A stretch of DNA of 64,000 nucleotides from Lutraria lutraria (lineage: Eukaryota > Mollusca > Bivalvia > Venerida > Mactridae): NCBI GenBank assembly GCA_964023205.1, contig OZ026840.1, positions 13,192,603 to 13,256,602 of the forward strand, given 5' to 3'. Numbering within the stretch: the first letter of the stretch is position 1; each line of letters opens with the position of its first letter. Of this stretch, positions 1 through 11,855 are shown one piece after another. The translations under genes were made by a program, and so were the position numbers. The notes beneath the pieces are model-generated. The model saw nothing but the letters and a program-made list of their open reading frames with translations, did not search any database and was not told where the DNA came from.

Positions 1-116
1 GTACTAATGGAAACTGAACTTAGAATTTTACTGCACCATGGAACGGGAACTGTTTAACACTTGCATGGAGGATGTTGAAAAATGTAGTACTTTAGTCCGC
101 ATCAAAATTCATTGTC

Positions 117-789
117 AATGATGACTGATAAGCCTATCAGGCTGGGGAATCTACTACAAAGATTTTGGCAAAAGTTTCATCTTTCTATATATGAAAACTA
201 GACTATTCATGTGCACGGAGCGAGTGACGGCTAAGGAGAGCTGAGCTATCATTCAGGTTTCAAAACTATTCAGTATAAAGTAGGGGTATTCATGTCCATC
301 CAATTCTCCTGTATCTTTGCTCTCCCTATTCTCTGGGGGCAGCTCTGAAATGACCATAGTTGTTGTTAAAACAATAGGTAAACATTTCAGACAAAATGAT
401 CTGATTTTTCCCAATTTGGTTGCTACCTGACTACCTGTACCTTTTCCAAATTGTGGAAAAATCCATGTGTATTACATTAATGTAATATATACACATGAAT
501 ATATAACACACAACATGATACCATTTGGTAAAACAAGTTACCAGCACACCAGATCTACCCGGTATAAGAATGTTCATACCGTGTTAGTCACTAATTACAT
601 GACACAATGGTCATATTTAATTATATCAAGCAATAATAGGCAGGTGGTTGTATCAAGTTTTATTGTCTATTGTGGAAGGAAATCCATTGTGCAGGAATTA
701 ATTAATGATGACTGATAAGCCTATCAGGCTGGGGAATCTACTACAAAGATTTTGGCAAAAGTTTCATCTTTCTATATATGAAAATTAGA
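117..789 (+). repeat. Direct repeat pair of about 80 bp
   Basis: Nearly the same 80-odd bases, starting AATGATGACTGATAAGCC, occur at about 117-198 and 703-789. The sequence at 1-290 also resembles 57540-57740, sharing blocks such as ACGGGAACT, GAGCGAGTGA and TGGAGGAT. This is therefore a dispersed repeat family with one copy at each end of the window. I see no coding potential here. Confidence 0.6.
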
Positions 790-1817
790 CCTGAAACAGT
801 TACAATCTTGTCATTGTAGATAAAAACTTTTCATTCATAGTGTAAACAAGAGTCCATGTTCTCGTACTGTTGACCAAAACAAAGCCCAGAGATAAAGTAT
901 GGTAGAGGTTTGTCACTTGTTCCAGTGATTTTTTTCCATCTCTTTGGGGCAGGGTCTGGGTCCGTTCAGATTGGGAATTTTGGAGTCGCGACAACTAGGT
1001 TATTGGGAAATTTGCCAAATAAATTGAGTTCTCTGGTTTCTTTGCACTAGTATACTATACTTCTTGTAAAAAAAATGGCCGTAACTTTGTCATTTTATGT
1101 CCAATTTTGAAATTTGTTCTTTTTTAGTTCACTGGAATTTCTCCATTAAGATTTGGAAAAATTGAAGCTTAAATGCTATTGAACCAGACCTGTCTAAAGA
1201 AAGAAAAAAATCACTGAGTTCATTGCATCCATGCACACCAGTTTAATGCTAACCAACACTAAATTATTGAAAATACTAAAAAGTTACAGGGATACTACAG
1301 AAGGCTCAGTGTTTATCAGAAATAAATAAAACAGCTAGGGGGGGGGGGGATTTAGCTCGTTTTCAAATTCAAAGGTTTTATCATGATTATGCATCTGGAT
1401 TGAATTAGAGTTTCTGAGTTTAAACATCATAGATAAACCAGTTAGATAACATCCACTGGATAATACAAACAGTAACACGTGTAACAAAAATGAAGCAATT
1501 TACACAATTTTTCCGTGGAGATTTCCAGAACTAAAATTTGCCATTTTTCGTTTAGTTTCATAAAATAATAAGAGTTTTATTATGTTGGACGACCAATTTC
1601 AAAAACATGTCACAAGGCCATAGTGCCAACTATCAAAGGTAAATGACCAAAAATACTACAATTTGTATGTATTGGCATGATTTTTATGTAGATAATGTTA
1701 GCTAAGATTTGTCTATAGTAAACAACAGAATTTCTAGTTTTCAATATAAAAGGTAACAAAACTATTGGGAGTAATTTATACTGAAAGAAAAACACAATAA
1801 ATCATTATTTATTTTAT

Positions 1818-2110
1818 CGCCATTTTCAGCATTATTTCAGTTATATTGTGGCCGGCAGTTATCCTAACCAGCTTCCATGGACTTCATTTAGGCCTTAATC
1901 AGTACTAACCACATTCTATCCGTAAGCTTCTGCCAAGCTACATGTACCCAACATAATTCAGAGGTGGTGCAGCACAATATCACATAGGATGTAACATCTT
2001 CAGTCAAATTTGTCACAGACAGTGTGAGCCTCGCCCGGGGTTCGAACTCACAACCTCTTGATCAGTAGACCAACACTCAAACCTATGACCTAACCAGGCA
2101 GGCCATCACA
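1818..2110 (-). repeat. tRNA-derived SINE, family B, copy 1
   Basis: On the minus strand the right end carries a pol III B-box-like sequence (GGTTCGAACCCCGGGCGAGG). The rest matches 6140-6375 over most of its length, sharing TATCCTAACCAGCTTCC and CAAGCTAC. Two copies with a tRNA-like head indicate a SINE rather than a working tRNA gene. Confidence 0.6.
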
Positions 2111-2447
2111 ATTAATCAAGTACGGTTGTATTTACTGGTACTAAAACACTGAGAAACCATTAGTAGATCTATCAAATATTTGAATAAGATGTCCTCCTAT
2201 CATTGTAAGACGACATTTTGATGTATACCCTCATTTATATGCTGATACTTTCACGTCCAATAAAAGTTCAGCTAACTAGCTTAGCCATTAAAATGAAGGA
2301 CATATATACAAGTATACATGTACACTGACATACACATGTATGTTATAAATTACCAATTTTTTCTGGCGCAGTGTCTTGAGTAATAAGAATATTTGTAGGG
2401 ATTATTCATTGTATGGTATACATAATATAAATATATCACTATAAATT

Positions 2448-2560
2448 AATGATGCTATGTAGGGTACCGTAATGGGTTTTGATGACATAGCTTAAATTCT
2501 TGTTTAGTATATTTATATGTCATTATAACCCATTACCCTACATAACATTGTAATAGTGAT
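2448..2560. repeat. Short palindromic MITE-like hairpin
   Basis: Inverted arms of about 40 bp flank a short centre. The left arm contains ATGTAGGGTACCGTAATGGG and the right arm AACCCATTACCCTACATAAC. The architecture is that of a miniature inverted-repeat element. The target duplication is unclear. Confidence 0.55.
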
Positions 2561-3759
2561 ATCCAGTGGTCAGTACAATACTATTATAACTCAATATTAA
2601 ATACCTTAGTATTGCATTGAAACATATCCTTAAATTAATCAATATTTGACTAGGATTTTTTAAAATTCTATTTTTTTTCTCTTGAAATTCAACAAATAAT
2701 GCAGTTGAACATACAGAATGCGTATTTAAAATACACAAACCTATACTTCCAGTCAATTAATACATGACATTTTAACTTTAATATTATACTACTAATAATA
2801 TATAAGTATCATTTTTGGTAAAGTGTACCAATCATTTTGAATTGTAATGCTTTAATTTGTATTTTGGGCCGGAGTTAATTATGTGAATAAACTATTGTAT
2901 TGAACATTGGTGACAATAAAAAAAGAACAATAAAAAAAAGACATAAAATGATTGAAGTTGAATCATGCACCATGTTTCTTACATAACCTACAGTTAGTCA
3001 GCAGTTAGTCAGCACACTTTAAGATCAGAAATATCTTAAAACCTATGAGGAATCAACTTGTTATAAAAATGAACATTTTGTTGAGAATTATTCTTATTCC
3101 TCACATTCTTGTTTTATATCTACACATTAAATGTGTTTTATTCCAGATTCCATTCATGTTAATCATACAGATGAAGATTCCAGGCTATTTCCAGCAGTTT
3201 ACACCATTATTATCCTCATCAATATAAGATCAGTTAATATCATGTGATGAAATTTAAGATTTTATATTGCATGTAAAACATATTTTATACCAAGAGAGAA
3301 ATTTATAGCATCAATAAACTGTGCTCAATAAAATGAAAACCAGAAAGTACAAGCTTTAAAATCATTTATTTATCGAAAACTTCATGTTTTCATGAATTCC
3401 TTACATGTTGGGGTTTGTAGTTGATTAGTGGACCAGTTTGCCGAGATTTCAAGCAATTACTGTCTTAATTGACATTCTGCTATTAATTGAAAATTCTGTC
3501 TATGAGTAGGTATCATTATCAAGATAACAAGTCCTTTGTTTTATAATGATTGAATTGCATGTTGATTCTTTCTATAAAAAGAATAAGAAGTATTAACGAA
3601 CCATTTCAAATTTTCCTAATTGGACTAATTTTTTACATTTCCAAGCAGGTGTTTTTAAGCTCTTTAAGTCCACAATTAATTATTTTAAGATAATTTCTTA
3701 TTCACAGCACATAACAGGTGTTTCTGAACCCAAGTATTGTTGAACTAAATTGTACCAGC

Positions 3760-4605
3760 AATACTGGTTACATGGCTAATACACATGCAGGCAGAAGTAA
3801 CAGACCTGTGATGGTAAATTGTAATAAATTGTACATAAAACACCATAATTTAACCCATAATTACCTTAAATGGAAAAAAAAGTCACAAATTTGGACCCCA
3901 TTGGACTGATATATATATACTATCAGAACTCTTTGTTCTGGTAAATACTGATCATACTAAGCAATACTGATGACTTTTTTCAGAACAAAGTTTGCAGCAG
4001 TTTCAGGTATATATTTTTGGGCACAAAATGAGACCAAAACTAAGTTCCTAGCCCAATCCATTCCCAATAAATTGAACAAGAAATGCTAGAATTTAACCCA
4101 ATTTCGTTTGGTCAGAATAAAATTTAAATTAATGCGGCAAACCAAATTGACCTAATTTCACATGCTAATGCACGATTGTCAGTCTACCATAGGTCGCTTT
4201 GACCAATACGTTATAAAAAGAACAATTAAATACATTAATAAAGATTAACAAATTGTTTCACAAGATGCAATTATTTGCAAAATCAACATTTTTATTTTTG
4301 AACAGATCTTTTCACTCGCACACCACCATTGCTATTATAAAATAATGTTACATTATTTCTGATTGGTTAACATTGCTTTGTACAATGAAGAAATTCCGAC
4401 TCAAAAATAAAAATGTTGATTTCATGAATATTTGCGTCTTGTGAAACAGTTTGTAGATCTGTATTAATGTACATTGTATTCATTTTTTCTTTTTATTATG
4501 TTTTATGGGTTAAATTATGGTGTTTAAAGCAGAATTTACTACCATTTTACCATCACAGGTCCATTACTACTGCCTGTGGGCTAATACACCATAGAGCATT
4601 GTACC
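3760..4605. mobile_element. Foldback element with long interrupted inverted arms
   Basis: The left arm reads GACCTGTGATGGTAAATTG, then ACCATAATTTAACCCATAA, then AATCAACATTTTTATTTTTG. The right arm at 4378-4600 carries the reverse complements in mirror order (CAAAAATAAAAATGTTGATT, TGGGTTAAATTATGGTG, TTTTACCATCACAGGTC). The left arm has about 300 extra bases at roughly 3890-4205, probably a later insertion. No transposase is visible, so it is non-autonomous. Confidence 0.55.
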
Positions 4606-5124
4606 AAATTTATTGGTAAAAATTTGCCTGATTAAAGCTGGATTCAATATGAAAGACAATTACTTTTGGAAAACTATTTCTACATATTATCTTCATGGGT
4701 GTCAATAGAGCCAAATTAAAAATCCTGAGAATCATATGTGGCCTTCATTCAAGTTCAACCGCATTGCTTAAACCACATTGTTTCCATATTTAACTCAGTT
4801 TGTATTAAAGAAAATCTTTCAGGTCAGATTATACCAGACCATAACTTTGTCATTTCTTGAGATATTTTCATCAAATAACTTCTATTTTGCTCAGAAATCA
4901 AAGCTCTTTTAGGAGTAAGATATTCAGGATATCTCCGGAATATTGACACCCCTGTTTCTTGTTTACATCATTTACATCACCAAAGAATAAAATAACATAC
5001 TCAAGTCACACCCGTTTAACTCAGAACGAGTGGAATTTATCCTTCTGCAAAAATGTTGTGAGCACCCATATTGCATGTCATCAAGGTAAATTTTACCAAA
5101 ATTATGAAGAATACATTTTTGTAA

Positions 5125-5400
5125 AAATATTGAAATGCAGTTAGCTAGCTAGCTATGGGTTTTCTGAGTATGCACATGTAAAGATAATGACCAGGATTGA
5201 TGTTTTGGATGTTTTTTTCGGTCAGAAGAGAAGTTCATTCCCATTTCAAGCCATCCCGAGTTTTACCATCAAATTGCCCACCAACAGGCAATATTCTGCA
5301 AGTCATTCTTTCCAGCTGTCGATGTTCGTCAAACAGCAAATTGCTCAAAGCATGTGCATACAAAATGTATATATAAGTGCCATTACTGCATCCTATTCAC
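5125..5400 (+). repeat. Diverged copy of the GTTAGCTAGC MITE
   Basis: It shares GTTAGCTAGCTA, TGGGTTTTC, ATGACCAGGATTGA and CACCAACAGGCAATAT with the better-preserved element at 24325-24590. The open frame through it is a by-product of the repeat, not a gene. Confidence 0.5.
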
Positions 5401-6139
5401 CAGAACATTTTAAGCACATCATCAAATTCAAGAGAGATGGAACTGAATAACAGTGGCAGTATAAATGGAAGAGTCCCTAATAAATGCACCATAGGGTGTG
5501 GTATTTCCGAGTGTTTTCAATAAGAGGCAGCCAGAGGCCAAATTGACTGCTTATAATTTAAGAAACAAAGATTGGCCTCTTGAAATCCCAAACATATCAT
5601 TCATGACATTGAAAATGAGCATGGAAAGCCTCCTTAAATCGAGGTTTGGCCTCTTACAGGAAACTTAATGAAAACCAGGATTTCACATCATTTGTTTTCC
5701 AGATCTTTTAAAGTTATTGCTTAATGACTTTTAGAAACATTCCTTTGATGAAATTTGATAGATTATTAAATTATTGATGGGAGGTTGGGGGGGGGGGGGG
5801 GGGCTCAAAAACGTTGAGCACATTTATTAAGGAATATTCGCAATCAAGTATTAAAAGCAAATAACACATGATCAATAGTGTAAGCCAATTTATTTACTTT
5901 AATATTTTGATTGTTTTTATTTAAAACAAGAAGTATATAACACTTATACAACGAGATGAAATAACACTGTATTAATATAGCTTAAGTAATTTTTAACATT
6001 TCAACAAACAACATCACAATAAGCTTATAACATGATACCCATAATACACAAATAAACACTGTAGTCTCTTTCTAATTAAGCAATTTTACAGTTGCAGTCT
6101 ATTTCCAAAATGAACTTGGTATTGACCATAATTATTTAT

Positions 6140-6375
6140 TTATTTATCGGATGTAACGCCATTTTCAACATAATTTCAGTTACATTGTGGCGGGCAGTTA
6201 TCCTAACCAGCTTCCCTGGACTTCAAGTACTAACCACATTCTATCTGCAAGCTACTACCAAGCTACCCCACATAATTCAGAGGTGGAGGACAATTTAATA
6301 TTAGAATGTAATATCTTCTGTCAAATTTGTCACCAACAGTGCGAGTCTCGCCCGGGGTGTGAACTCACAACGTCA
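6140..6375 (-). repeat. tRNA-derived SINE, family B, copy 2
   Basis: This second copy matches 1818-2110, including the TATCCTAACCAGCTTCC block and the tRNA-like right end (GAGTCTCGCCCGGGGTGTGA), in which the B box is degraded. Confidence 0.6.
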
Positions 6376-6919
6376 TGGTATTAACCATGTTTAAAAAATG
6401 ACATACTCGAAAAACTGCAAATACAAACTGAAAGTAATAAAGAAAACTGAAATAGTCCAAAATTTACCAAAAAGAAGATTAAGAGTTTTTGTGCGGCACA
6501 CCTGGTCAAATCCTTAAACCAAAATTTCAATTAAGGGTTTTAAATAGAAATACACACAGACACATAAGCAACAAATAAGGACTGTTAATTCTTTAAAAAT
6601 AACTAAGGCCAAATTTCCAGAGCGGTATGGAATACATGCGATAGTTTTATCATACATTATGTATATTGTATAAATAAGTCCACATATGACCTGACAACAA
6701 TGCAATTATTTACTCTGATAATATGCTTCCTACATAGTCATACAAAGACAATATGTCACCTACCAGTGACTTAATAACAAGATATATCAACTAAAACATA
6801 ATACATAAAGAGTATGATGGAAAATATATCTCATGTCTTAATTGCCTCACGATCATACCACCATACTGGGAGAAATGATTTTTTAATAACTGGGTCAAGT
6901 ATTAGAATAAAACATATCT

Positions 6920-7066
6920 GAAATAAGGCCACCCTTAGAAAAAAATGTGGCCATAATTGACAGGTGGCCTTTTTTGGAGGCCATTTTGTTTTAAACAATC
7001 AATGATGGTCTTTATTCACAGGGTGGCATTTTTTCGGAGGTGGCTGCTAGCACAGGTTTTACTGTA
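6920..7066. mobile_element. AAAGGCCACC-type MITE
   Basis: One of at least ten copies in this window of a 150-190 bp element. Complete copies end in CAGTCAAACCTG and CAGGTTTGACTG, and the interior repeats TAAAGGCCACCTG and its complement around a TGATTATTTAGAACAAAATG core. TA flanks at several copies suggest a Tc1/mariner-type mobiliser. Confidence 0.6.
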
Positions 7067-7530
7067 TTTTGCAACAAAAGTATCATTATTCAAATTTTGA
7101 CTCAGCAACAGGGATAATCTTTCTGGCACCAGCTAATGTAAATAACAATCATAATAGCACAAATTATATGATTACTCATTTAAATCAACATCTTAACAAG
7201 TGTATGGCATAACTGAATAATTACTTGTATTGAAACATACATACAAAAAACAAAGATAAAATTTCCAGCATTATTAACCATTACATAGTGTAAGTAAGTA
7301 TCCATGAGTTGAAACAGTTCATGAGTTATAGACAAGTTTTAAAATCCAGCACAGAACCACCACCAATCCAATGAGCCAAATAATTGTCCTTCTTCCGTAA
7401 AGTTCTGTCAACGGAAGTACAAAATGTCACTGGCACTCCAAAAACGAGTGAATAATATTATATAAATTTCTTTATAAACATATTTCCTCATTTTTAAGCA
7501 ATTGGCAAAAGTTTTACGACAGTTTTTTTT

Positions 7531-8184
7531 CTAATTGTGTTTAATTGGGATCAATTTCTCTCTGGGTCCTTCGAGCGCTGGAAGAGGTGCCTCTATGGTT
7601 AGTACTCCGTCGGTACTAAGTTTAGATGTCAATCGTTCGGGGACTACATCTTTTGGAAGAACGTAGGAACGGTTATATTCCCGAAATACAGATTTATTAG
7701 GATCCTTTTCATCGTGTTTAGCGCTCACCGTCAGTGAGTTTCCCGCAGTTTTGACTTGAATCTCTTCTGGTTTGTATTGTCGCATATCAAACTGAAGGTG
7801 AAACTTACGGCTTCCGTCAGCGTAGTTTTGAATCGGATTTTCCATACGGAAGTTTTCTGTAAGTCTCCAATCATCGACATTCTGCAGTGGAGCTGGAGCT
7901 GGTGCTGGCGTTGAACGTTTCATATTCTCCATCATTGTGCTCATTTCGTTATTCATCCTACGCATTTCCCTCTCGAAATCCATCTGCTGTTTTTCTCTAG
8001 ATGGATAATGCATCATACTTGTGGAAAATTCTGGTGCAGGTTGCAATGGAGGGAGGGTTGTAGGGAAAGGCGGCGTGGTGTGAGTGAGTGGAGTCATCTC
8101 CCATCTCGGAGATGAGCGCCAGAAGTCATTATCATACCGTGTTGGAATGATCCTTGATGAGCTTTCCCAGCTTGAAGAATGCAT
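7531..8184 (-). CDS. Small heat shock protein (alpha-crystallin/HSP20), 217 aa
   Basis: An ATP-independent cytosolic chaperone by family: it binds unfolding proteins and assembles as dimers and oligomers. Residues 1-110 form the variable N-terminal region, rich in Pro, Ser, Trp and Met, with a charged helical segment (about 62-90, EREMRRMNNE) and an Ala-Pro run (APAPAP, about 94-99). The alpha-crystallin domain covers about 118-203: FHLQFDMRQYKPEEIQVK, LTVSAKHDE, FREYNRSYVLP and the family signature DGVLTIEAP at 192-200. The C-terminal I-x-I anchor is present as IPI (212-214). It is a complete single exon, like many invertebrate sHSP genes. A TATATATATATT stretch lies only about 10-20 bp before the ATG, so it may not be the true TATA box. 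One two-unit heat-shock-element-like site (GAAGATTC) lies at 8710-8717. The length and both motifs make the family call secure; the paralogue is not resolvable. Confidence 0.93.
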   Translation of the reverse strand: MHSSSWESSSRIIPTRYDNDFWRSSPRWEMTPLTHTTPPFPTTLPPLQPAPEFSTSMMHYPSREKQQMDFEREMRRMNNEMSTMMENMKRSTPAPAPAPLQNVDDWRLTENFRMENPIQNYADGSRKFHLQFDMRQYKPEEIQVKTAGNSLTVSAKHDEKDPNKSVFREYNRSYVLPKDVVPERLTSKLSTDGVLTIEAPLPALEGPREKLIPIKHN

Positions 8185-10455
8185 TTTCTAATATATATAT
8201 AAGTCCCAAACAATGTAACAGATCCTTAAAAATTCTCTTCACACAGCTTATTTAACTGTGACAAGAACGGTTTCACTAAATGTCTCAACAAAAGTCCTCC
8301 CACAGTTAAGTTAAACTTTTAAATCTTCTACTAAAGTTGTCCACACTATAGCTTCAGCATAAACTTAATGTAAAATAAATGTACCAACTGGTCACTTTTA
8401 TGTGTTCCTGCTGTAAAAAGTTACCACCCAATGAGTGTAACAATTGTCCACCCAAATTATTACAATCATTCAACAATGACAAGACAGTAAAACTGCTTCA
8501 CATCTACACCTACGTACAATAAACTGTATAATATGGCTTCCAGTATTATATCCCTACAGCTACCTCTGTTCAACTACCTGTAATTAAGCTTGCCTTTATA
8601 CTCAGTCAGTATCCGACAGCATCATTACTTTTAAACAGTGCTCACTCCTTTATAACATTTTCAACAACACTATGACTCATACATGACTGAGAAAAATATA
8701 GAATATATAGAAGATTCAAGTAATATTAGAAAAACATTCCTCAGTTTTCAACAACAATCTTAATTAAACCACCAACTGTTAAAAGCTAATTATTTTTGGA
8801 AGCTAATGAATGCATCACCTTAAGTATTTGATTATGCTGTAAAAACCAGGTACAATTTTCAGGTAAATATATACATGTACAAACGTATCATCACACAGAA
8901 GTTCAAGAATTCTAAATTTATCCTTAAAAAATTGGCCTTTATTTATCAGTAAATATCAAAATTCTAAATTCACAACTGTTGCAATACTAAACGTTGTTGA
9001 TCTTGATTCAAGAAATGAATTTAATTTGTTCCTTTACAAACAACAATACAAAAATGAATAATAATTTATAATTTAATGCTTTAAAAATTCCCTCATGATG
9101 TCCAATATAACTGAAAAAAATTCAAACAATTTTCCAACAATTGAAATAAAAAATCTGTAATCAAGGGAATTTACAAATGAACATTCCTAATGTTTTAATA
9201 CCACTTAATGTAACAGAATATAATTAAGATTTACAATTCATGTATAATTATATTCTTATTATTTTTATAAAAACATTTTTTTATTGATTATCATCCTGAA
9301 GAAGCCAATGCGGCAAAACATCGAATAAAATAAACGTTTTCATGTTTTTTGTGTTGGGTGATTTTTTATCTTTATTTATTATTTTTATAAAAATTGGGGA
9401 AATTTGTCTATGCTAACTGGACATAAGATTTTTTTTAAAGGAATGGCCTTTGTTCACAGGGTGGCCTCTATCACAGGTGGCTACCAACACATGTTAGACT
9501 GTATAGAAAAAAATTGTGCCAGCCTACCAAACCCTGTATATTTTAGAAATGTTCGAATTTTAGAACAGAGTAGGTAAGTAGGGATTTTTTTAACATACCG
9601 GGTAATTATAGTAAAAAAATGCCAAAATAGTGCTAGGATTTTCCTGAGTCAGTCGGAGCACTCCAAACAAATTATTTTTTATTTTTTGCCTTAGTTTTTT
9701 TTTCGACTAAATGCAAACATACAAGATTTTGAGGATTGCCTGATAAACAAGAAGATACATTCCAGAGAGAGCAACTCGCTGCAGGAAACATTTAAAATTC
9801 CAGGAATTCTTTAATTGATAGAACATCAATCAACTTTACCAACCTACCATAGTACCCAACCACTAGACTGTATTCCAGGTAAATTCCACACCTGTGTCGA
9901 CAATATGAATTAAGATTATAGTTATATATAGAATACATTTGTATAAGGAATAACAGCATACAGACATCCAGACTGAAGATGCTCATAGATCTACATAAAA
10001 TCAATATAAACTGCACCATAATTTTATTCAAAATATTTCTGAACTATAAAATGAGTAATCACCTTTGAAATATAAGGGTACAGATTTTCGTGGTCACAAA
10101 ATACGCCCGTCAAAATTCATTTTTCAAAGCATCAAGGGCCATAACTCTGAAGTGCCTAGGCTGATTGGGCTGGTTATCGAACTTGACTGAGATCTTATGG
10201 CCATAAACATTTCCATCAAGTTTGGTGAGGATCCGAATAAAACTGTGGCTGCCGCAACTGTTTAATTGGTCCCCTAATAAAAAGTCTGATTCACCATAAA
10301 TTTTTTATAATCCTTCAAATTAAATGAAGAATTAAAACACGAACTTAACAGATAGTCTGCAAAATCTTAAGCCCTGGGGGGGGCATTCAACAGGCAATAT
10401 TTCATAATTTGGTCATAAATTTAAAAGTCACCCACAAGGACAATCAGTAATTGGA
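8185..10455. other. Intergenic, upstream of the sHSP gene
   Basis: I see no gene here. It holds a fragment of the AAAGGCCACC-type MITE (about 9439-9502). At 9294-9330 there is a CCTGAAGAAGCC...GGCAAAACATCG sequence reminiscent of termini of Penelope-like or other retroelements, seen once and too short to classify. Confidence 0.4.
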
Positions 10456-11616
10456 ACAAGAGGGCCAAGATGGCCCTATATCGCTCACATGACAATCACT
10501 GTTCACTCATTAAAACATTGTTTTGAACCGGTGACCTAGTTTTTTACCCCAGACGACCTATGTTCGAATTTGTCTTACATATCATTAAGACAAACAGTCT
10601 GACTAGGTTTGGTGAAGATACGATCAAAATTTGACATATACAGTGTTAATAAGGTTTTCCTAAGATTTGACCTTGTGACCTGGTTTTTGACCCTAGGTGA
10701 CCCATATTTGAACTTGTCCTTAATACCATTAAGACAAACAATCTGACAAGGTTTGGCCAAGATCCAATCAAAACCATGACATTAAGAGCTTTTACAAGAT
10801 TTTTACCTAAGATTTGACCTTGTGACCCAGTTTTTGAACCCTTCTGACCCATGTTCATCCTTGACCCACATATCATTGAGGCAAACATTTTGACAAGGTT
10901 TGGTGAAGATCCAATTAAAACTGTGACATCTACAGTGTTAACAAAGTTTTCCTAAGATTTGACCTGGTGACCTAGTTATTGACCCCAGATGACCCATATT
11001 TATACTTGACCGTTATATCATTAAAACAAACGATTTGACAAAGTTTGGTGAAGATCCAATAATAACTGTGAAATCTACAGTGTTAACATGGTTTTTCATA
11101 AGATTTGACCTAGCGACCTAGTTTTTGACCCAATATGACCCATGTTCGAACTCGTCCAAGATATTATGAAGACAAACATTCTGACAAGGTTTCATGATCA
11201 TCCAATCAAAACAGTGACTTCTAGAGTGTTCACAAGGTTTTCCAGCAATTTGCCCTAGTGACCTAATTTTACTACAGAAATTACCCATTTTCAAACTTGA
11301 CCTACATATTATTAAAATAAACATTCTGACAAAGTTTCATGAAGATAAATTCAAAACAGTGATTTCTACAGTGTTCACAAGGTTTTCCCTTATTTGGCCC
11401 TGGTGACCTAGTTTTTGACCCCAAATGGCCCAATATCGAACTCGTCCGAGATTTTGTTGATATTAACATGCTGACCCAGTTTTGCTAAAATTGAGCCAAA
11501 AATGTGGCCCCTAGTGTGGTCACAACAAAAAGTTTGACGACGCACGACGCCGGACGCCGGACGGAGAGTGATCCTAATAGCTCACTTTGTCACTTTGTGA
11601 CATGTGAGCTAAAAAC
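10456..11616 (+). mobile_element. ACAAGAGGGCC...GTGAGCTAAAAA element with 7-copy core
   Basis: It begins ACAAGAGGGCCAAGATGGCC, a short palindrome, and ends with GACGCACGACGCCGGACG followed by CATGTGAGCTAAAAA. Between lie about seven diverged tandem units of roughly 145 bp, each with a GTGACCTAGTTTTTGACC-like start (near 10530, 10672, 10820, 10963, 11113, 11258 and 11401) and an AAGATCCAATCAAAAC-like end. The same ends occur at 14448-14980 and, inverted, at 20657-22240 around different cores. The architecture recalls tandem-repeat-bearing non-autonomous elements known from bivalves (pearl/Helitron-like). The class assignment is inference. Confidence 0.65.
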
Positions 11617-11717
11617 TGAGTCTAAAACTGTCAATTCTACAACATTACCTGACATACATGTTTGAAATTCTGCACTTACTGTAATTTCTGTCCATTATAT
11701 ACAGTTGATGAAATGAT

Positions 11718-11855
11718 ATAATGTGGCCTTTACTGACAGGTGGCCTTTACTCAGAGGTCAGTTTGTTCTAAATAATCAATGACAGTTTTTTTAAGGACTG
11801 ATCTTCATTCACAGGGTGGCCTTTATTCACACAGGTTTGATTGTATTCCATAACC
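11718..11855. mobile_element. AAAGGCCACC-type MITE
   Basis: Contains GTGGCCTTTACTGACAGGTG, TCTAAATAATCAATGA and the CACAGGTTTGATTGTA end shared with the other copies of this family. Confidence 0.6.

Noticed and set aside
5187..5450. 87-codon frame at 5.2 kb
   Set aside because: The DNA matches a MITE at 24.3-24.6 kb, where the frame is not kept.
8700..8720. Strong heat-shock element upstream of the sHSP gene
   Set aside because: Only a two-unit GAAGATTC site is present, about 530 bp away; a canonical element needs at least three units.
10456..11616. CRISPR-like array because of regular repeats
   Set aside because: Units are about 145 bp, diverged and contiguous without unique spacers, in eukaryotic DNA.
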